Source of the DNA: Achromobacter seleniivolatilans
GTDB lineage: Bacteria; Pseudomonadota; Gammaproteobacteria; Burkholderiales; Burkholderiaceae_B
Assembly (NCBI RefSeq): GCF_030864005.1
Contig: NZ_CP132976.1
Location: 5,394,001-5,458,000 of the forward strand
Length of the DNA: 64,000 nucleotides
Direction: 5' to 3'
Part shown: positions 59,685 through 64,000 of the stretch, piece by piece
Position numbering within the stretch: the first letter of the stretch is position 1
Layout of the letters: each line of letters opens with the position of its first letter
Notes under the pieces: model-generated
What the model saw: only the letters and a program-made list of their open reading frames with translations
Told to the model about the DNA's origin: nothing
The model's database searches: none
Made by a program: the position numbers and the translations under genes

Positions 59685-61892
59685 ATGCTTTTCGAGGACA
59701 TCGGGCAGACGACGCCAGCGCGCACGCTGGTGGTGGAAGAAAGCGATTGGGCGCTGTTGACGCGGGAGGAAGCCCTGCGGCTCACCACGCTGTTCCTGGT
59801 CGCACGGCGCTTCGAAGAAAAGATTCTGCAGCTGGACAAGCTGAACCTGGTGCACGGCCCCGCCCATTCCAGCATCGGCCAGGAAGGCGGCGCTGCGGGC
59901 TGCATCGCGGCACTGCCTATTGATACGCTGATGAACGGCACGCACCGCGCGCATCATCAGTGCATTGCCAAGGCTATCAACGCCTTGTATGAAGAGGGGT
60001 TGGACCCCGTTGCCAGCGGTCTGACCTTGCGCATGCGCCAAGAGATCCAGGGTCTGATGCACGAAATTCTGGGCCTGAAAGATGGCTGGACGGGCGGACG
60101 CGGCGGGTCCATGCACTTGCGGCGCGCCGACCTGGGCATCATGGGCACGAACGCCATCGTCGCAGGCGGTATCCCCATCGCCTGCGGCCACGCTTTCGCG
60201 GAAAAGCAGCGCCAGTCGGGCAAGCTGATGGTCACGTTCTTTGGCGACGGCGCCGTGCATCAAGGCGCCACCCACGAGGCCATGAATCTGGCGGCGCTGT
60301 ACGGCCTGCCCATGATCTTCTTTCTTGAGAACAATAAATACGCGGTGTCGATGAGCGTGGAGCAATCCACCTATCAGACTGAGTTGCTGACCCGGCCGCA
60401 AGGTCACGGCATTGCGGCCGTCAAGGTCGACGGGATGAATCCCTTCGCCGTCTGGCTGGCCACGCGCTGGGCGCAACAGCATATTGAGCGTGAAGGCCGG
60501 CCCGCGTTCATCCTGGCCGAGGTCTACCGCTATTACCACCAGAGTTCCTCGATCCCGGGTAGCGCGTTTGGTTACCGCACCCGCGAGGAAGAGAACGCCT
60601 GGAAGGCGCGTGATCCGTGGTTATTCCTGCAACAGGAACTGGTGTCGCGAGGCATTCTGGACGGTGATGAGCTTGCCGCCATTGATGCCACGGTCAGCGA
60701 CGCGGTAGAAGCCGCTGCGGTCTCGTGCGTAGAAGGCGTCGGCTCGTCGGCTCGCATCCGCCCCGAACTGTGGCCAGATGCCGCAAGCGTCGACGTCAAT
60801 CTGAACAGCGACATGAGCGAGTTCGATGGCGTGGCTTATGTGGAAGCCGAGGATTTTGACGACGCCGACATGGAAAGCCTGTCCTATATCGAAGCCATGG
60901 CTCGCACGATGGGCGCGCGCATGGCTGAAGACGACAGCATCTATGTGTTCGGCGAAGACGTGGCCAATATGGGCGGGGGCACGGTGGGCGCCACACGCGG
61001 GCTGACGGATAAGTTCTTGGGCCGGCTCGTTAACACGCCGATCACCGAAAACGGCTTTTGCGGATTGGCTACAGGCGCGGCATTGTCGGGTTTGAAGCCC
61101 GTGGTCGAGCTGATGTATAGCGATTTTTTCCTGGTCGCGGGCGATCAGCTATTGAACCAGGCGGGCAAGATCCGCCACTTGTTTAACGGCACGGCCAGCG
61201 TTCCGCTGGTGCTGCGTACTCGCATCCCTGGCGCCGAAGGTTATGGCTCGCAGCATTCGATGGACCCCGCCGGCGTGTTCGCGCTGTTTCCCGGCTGGCG
61301 CATCGTGGCGCCGTCCAATGCCTTTGACTATGTGGGCCTGATGAATTCGGCGCTGCGTTGCAAAGACCCGGTGCTGGTCATTGAGCCGCAAGAGTTGCAC
61401 AAGCGCAAAGCGCTGGTCCCCAAGAACCTGGACTACTTCATCCCCATCGGCCGCGCCAAACGCGTGCAAGAGGGTGACCAGATCACACTGCTGGCGACCC
61501 TAAGCATGGTGGAACGGTGCCGTCAGATCGTCGAGGAAACAGGAGTGCGCGCCGACATTATTGATCTGCGCACCTTGTCGCAACGCGATATCGATTACGA
61601 CACCATTGGCCGTTCTGTCATGAAGACCGGCCGCGTCGCCATTGTTGAGCAGACGACGCGCGGCGCAAGCCTGGGCGCGCTGATCGCAGACGAAATTCAG
61701 CGCCGTTACTTCGATTACCTGGATCAGCCCGTGCAGCGCGTGACAGGCCGCTGGGCGCCGCCCGTGGTGTCGCAGGCGCTGGAACGCGCGGCTTTGGCCG
61801 GCGAAGACGATATCCGCGCGCTGATTACCGCCATGCTGCGCGACAGCGCTTTGAATCCGACACAAGGGAATGTTCATGCCATACGCGCTTGA
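59685..61892 (+). CDS. single-chain fused E1 alpha/beta of 2-oxoacid dehydrogenase
   Basis: 735 residues combining both E1 subunits. Alpha part (about 25-345): GTHRAHHQCIAK, and TPP motif GDGAVHQGATHEAMNLAAL to ENN (about 187-217). Beta part (about 395-725): YIEAMARTMGARM, the Glu in FGEDVANMGG, TENGFCGLATGAALSG, and GSQHSMDP. The enzyme decarboxylates a 2-oxo acid (pyruvate, branched or acetoin-type) and passes the acyl group to lipoyl-E2, whose gene follows at 63324. Usual E1 alpha and beta are separate genes; the fusion occurs in some bacterial groups. RBS AAGGGGA. Confidence 0.88.
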   Translation: MLFEDIGQTTPARTLVVEESDWALLTREEALRLTTLFLVARRFEEKILQLDKLNLVHGPAHSSIGQEGGAAGCIAALPIDTLMNGTHRAHHQCIAKAINALYEEGLDPVASGLTLRMRQEIQGLMHEILGLKDGWTGGRGGSMHLRRADLGIMGTNAIVAGGIPIACGHAFAEKQRQSGKLMVTFFGDGAVHQGATHEAMNLAALYGLPMIFFLENNKYAVSMSVEQSTYQTELLTRPQGHGIAAVKVDGMNPFAVWLATRWAQQHIEREGRPAFILAEVYRYYHQSSSIPGSAFGYRTREEENAWKARDPWLFLQQELVSRGILDGDELAAIDATVSDAVEAAAVSCVEGVGSSARIRPELWPDAASVDVNLNSDMSEFDGVAYVEAEDFDDADMESLSYIEAMARTMGARMAEDDSIYVFGEDVANMGGGTVGATRGLTDKFLGRLVNTPITENGFCGLATGAALSGLKPVVELMYSDFFLVAGDQLLNQAGKIRHLFNGTASVPLVLRTRIPGAEGYGSQHSMDPAGVFALFPGWRIVAPSNAFDYVGLMNSALRCKDPVLVIEPQELHKRKALVPKNLDYFIPIGRAKRVQEGDQITLLATLSMVERCRQIVEETGVRADIIDLRTLSQRDIDYDTIGRSVMKTGRVAIVEQTTRGASLGALIADEIQRRYFDYLDQPVQRVTGRWAPPVVSQALERAALAGEDDIRALITAMLRDSALNPTQGNVHAIRA

Positions 61893-62598
61893 GGGTAAGA
61901 CCATCTTGATCACCGGCGCCGCTGGCGGGATAGGCGGCGAGACCGCGCGGGTGTGCGGTGAACAAGGGGCGGCGCTGGTGCTGGCCGACCGGCAGGCGCC
62001 GGAAGCCTTGGCGGCGGAGTTGCGTGCGCAGGGCGTGAAGGCGCGCGCGCTGGCGTTTGACGTGACGGATCGCCCTGCAGCCGAGGCGGCAGTAGCCAGC
62101 ATCGACCGCCTGGATGCGCTGGTGGCCAACGCGGGTTATTGCCCGTGGGACGACTGGAATGCCGATGGCTGGGACGACGTGTTCCGGCAGGTCATCGATA
62201 TCAATTTGTTGGGCGTCATGCATTTGACCCGAGCCGCGCTGGCCAAGATGTCGGCGCAAGGAGCGGGCCGCATGGTGCTTGTGTCGTCGGTCGCGGCGCG
62301 CATGGGCGGCCTGGCGGCCAGCCCGCATTATGTGGCGGCCAAAGGCGGCACGCATGCGTTCGTGAAATGGCTGGCCAGGAAGGCGGCGTTGTCTGGCGTT
62401 ACCGTCAACAGCGTGGCGCCAGGCGCCACCGCGACTGCCATGACCCAGGGCGCCGAACTGGATGCGAATAGAATCCCTCTGCAACGCATGGCCCAGCCAC
62501 GCGAAATCGCCTTGCCCATCGCCTTTCTGTGCTCGGATGGCGCAAGCTACATCTGCGGCGCCACGCTGGACGTGAACGGTGGCGTCTACATGAACTAG
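61876..62598 (+). CDS. SDR-family oxidoreductase, second of operon
   Basis: 240 residues from ATG 61876 (AAGGGA seven bases upstream), overlapping the end of the E1 gene by 17 bp. Features: TGAAGGIGGETARV, NAGYCPWDDW (unusual insertion after NAG), Ser in VLVSSVAARM, YVAAKGG, and C-terminal GATLDVNGGVYMN. Distinct from the 58866 SDR. It may act on a product of the same substrate pool. Confidence 0.85.
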   Translation: MPYALEGKTILITGAAGGIGGETARVCGEQGAALVLADRQAPEALAAELRAQGVKARALAFDVTDRPAAEAAVASIDRLDALVANAGYCPWDDWNADGWDDVFRQVIDINLLGVMHLTRAALAKMSAQGAGRMVLVSSVAARMGGLAASPHYVAAKGGTHAFVKWLARKAALSGVTVNSVAPGATATAMTQGAELDANRIPLQRMAQPREIALPIAFLCSDGASYICGATLDVNGGVYMN

Positions 62599-62609
62599 GC
62601 GTAAAACAC

Positions 62610-63311
62610 ATGGATAGCAGCATCCTGGAAGGCCTGCTCGACAAGCAGGAACGGATTACGGTCGCGGACCAGATCTATCAAAAAACGCGTCAGCTCCTGA
62701 TGAGCGGCGCGGTGCCGCCGGGTGAGAAAGTTACCTTGCGCGGTCTTGCGGCCGTCTTGAATACCAGCCCGATGCCGGTGCGGGAAGCAGTGAATAAGCT
62801 GGTGGCCGAAGGCGCGCTGGAAATGCTGCCCAGCCGGGGCGTGCGTGTGCCCAAACCCGGGCTGCCCAAGTTTCGCGAGATTGTGCGTATCCGTTGTTGT
62901 CTGGAAGGTTTTGCGGCGGCTGAAGCCGTCAAGATCATCAACGATGCAACGGTGGATCGTATTGAACGTTATGCCCAGGAGTTCGACAAACTTGGCCACC
63001 AGCGCAAGATCGATACCTTGAAGACCATCGAAGCCAATCGGAATCTGCATTTCACCCTGTACGAAGCGGCAGGAATGCCGCTGCTGGTCACGATGATCGA
63101 GAACATCTGGCTGCAAATCGCGCCGCTGTTTTCTTTGAGCATGAGCAGCAAGGACCGCAAGTCGGAAAGCTGGGAATCGTTCAGTCATCACGGCGATCTG
63201 CTGCAAGCGCTGCGGCGCCGCGACGCGGAAGGCGCGCGCGCGGCGGTGGTGGCCGATATTTCCGATGCTGCGGCCTATATCGAGAAGACAGGTAACTTAG
63301 CCAACAAGTAA
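62610..63311 (+). CDS. GntR-family regulator, FCD subfamily
   Basis: 233 residues from ATG 62610; the frame extends to 62529 but within the preceding gene. Winged helix: VTLRGLAAVLNTSPMPVREAVNKLVAEGALEMLPSRG. FCD domain from about 90 with RNLHFTLYEAAG and a later FSHHGDLLQALRRRD. It likely senses the substrate or a CoA/acid intermediate and controls the operon through the palindrome at 58802. It sits between the second SDR and E2 genes. Confidence 0.87.
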   Translation: MDSSILEGLLDKQERITVADQIYQKTRQLLMSGAVPPGEKVTLRGLAAVLNTSPMPVREAVNKLVAEGALEMLPSRGVRVPKPGLPKFREIVRIRCCLEGFAAAEAVKIINDATVDRIERYAQEFDKLGHQRKIDTLKTIEANRNLHFTLYEAAGMPLLVTMIENIWLQIAPLFSLSMSSKDRKSESWESFSHHGDLLQALRRRDAEGARAAVVADISDAAAYIEKTGNLANK

Positions 63312-63323
63312 AGCGAGTGAGAC

Positions 63324-64000
63324 ATGGATATCGAGGTCGTAATGCCCACGATTGGCGCGGGCACGACGCAGGGAAAAATTCTTCAATGGTTGAAGCAGTC
63401 CGGCGACACGGTCAAGGTGGGCGATATCCTGGCCGAAATCGAAACGGACAAAGCCGTCATTGAACTGGAGGCCGTGGATAGCGGCATCCTGGAGCGTATC
63501 CATGTTGCCGCGGGCGATACCGCAGTGCCGGTAGGCGACGTCATTGCTACGTTGTCGTCCAAGCAGAGCGGACAGGCGCCAGCCGCATCCGGGCCTGCTT
63601 CCATTGCGGCCAAGGCTTCCGTGCCAACCTCGGCTTCAGTCCCGCCTTCAAGCTCGGCGTTTACTTCGACTCCAGCCCCCGCGCCCGCGCCAGTAGCAGC
63701 GTCGGCATCAGTCGCGGCCGAACCCGAACAACATCGCTTGTTTGCCAGCCCGTCCGCCCGCCGGGTTGCGCGCATCATGGGCGTGGACCTGCACACGCTG
63801 ACAGGCAGCGGCCCGAATGGACGTATCGTGCGGGTCGATATCGAACACGCCGCGGCATCAGCGCCAGCTCCTGCCGCAAAGCCGGCCGCGCCGGCGTCTT
63901 TGCCAGCGGCTGGCGCGTTGACGCCGCACTCCGCCATGCGTGCGACCATCGCGCGCCGCCTGGTGCAGTCCAAGCAGCAGGTTCCGCATTTCTACCTGAC
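63324..64000 (+). CDS. dihydrolipoamide acyltransferase (E2), 3' end outside window
   Basis: First 225 residues visible, open at base 64000. N-terminal lipoyl domain (1-77) with the lipoylated Lys43 in EIETDKAVIELEA; an Ala/Pro/Ser linker (80-138); peripheral-subunit binding domain (about 140-175, ASPSARRVARIMG to GPNGRIVRVDI); then another Ala/Pro linker and the start of the catalytic domain (MRATIARRLVQSKQQVPHFYL). It takes the acyl group from E1 to CoA. Together with the fused E1 upstream it forms a 2-oxoacid dehydrogenase complex; E3 is expected beyond the window. Confidence 0.92.
   Translation, partial: MDIEVVMPTIGAGTTQGKILQWLKQSGDTVKVGDILAEIETDKAVIELEAVDSGILERIHVAAGDTAVPVGDVIATLSSKQSGQAPAASGPASIAAKASVPTSASVPPSSSAFTSTPAPAPAPVAASASVAAEPEQHRLFASPSARRVARIMGVDLHTLTGSGPNGRIVRVDIEHAAASAPAPAAKPAAPASLPAAGALTPHSAMRATIARRLVQSKQQVPHFYL

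Noticed and set aside
59061..60539. 492-residue minus-strand ORF over the SDR and E1 genes
   Set aside because: High GC produces long antisense ORFs; both sense genes show clear catalytic motifs.

Overview
The window looks like part of a betaproteobacterial chromosome, most likely Achromobacter or Bordetella (Alcaligenaceae). This is inferred from the high GC content, dense operons, many solute-binding and TonB-type transport genes, and sequence resemblance. No database was consulted.

Positions 1-3209 are the right end of an integrated island. It carries a truncated glycosyltransferase, remnants of a MerR regulator and an IS30 transposase, and a tyrosine integrase. It ends at a 52-bp displaced 3' end of tRNA-Pro(CGG). 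The core chromosome resumes with an RlmN-type rRNA methyltransferase, an autotransporter behind an AT-rich promoter holding four GGTATCC-type repeats, a TonB-dependent siderophore receptor with an STN signalling domain, an ankyrin protein, and a PhoX phosphatase preceded by three in-phase Pho-box repeats.

From 13.7 to 24.4 kb lies a fatty-acid, alcohol or aldehyde catabolic regulon: solute-binding protein, enoyl-CoA hydratase, acyl-CoA ligase, TetR, MaoC hydratase, SDR, thioesterase, alcohol and aldehyde dehydrogenases and thiolase. Two near-identical 19-bp operators flank it. From 24.4 to 32.5 kb are a secreted SecD-head-like protein, a three-gene unit of Tat-type exported caspase, membrane anti-sigma factor and ECF sigma factor, a membrane protein, and a lipoprotein/membrane protein/GDPD operon.

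From 33.4 to 37.5 kb, five genes (HAD phosphatase, UbiA prenyltransferase, SMR-like transporter, two tandem GT-C-like membrane proteins) form what looks like a lipid-linked sugar pathway. From 37.7 to 44.6 kb is a complete D-erythronate/L-threonate catabolic operon (otnC, MFS, otnI, denD, ltnD, otnK) with a GntR regulator. Next come a LysR/MFS/DUF2817 peptidase module (44.7-48.2 kb) and a PotABCD-type ABC transporter with two amidohydrolases and a CobW GTPase (48.4-56.3 kb). Then follow a ZnuD-like zinc receptor with paired Zur-like boxes, and at the right edge an operon with two SDRs, a fused 2-oxoacid dehydrogenase E1, a GntR regulator and the start of a lipoyl E2.

The most promising undescribed systems are the caspase/anti-sigma/sigma unit and the UbiA/HAD/SMR/GT-C locus.
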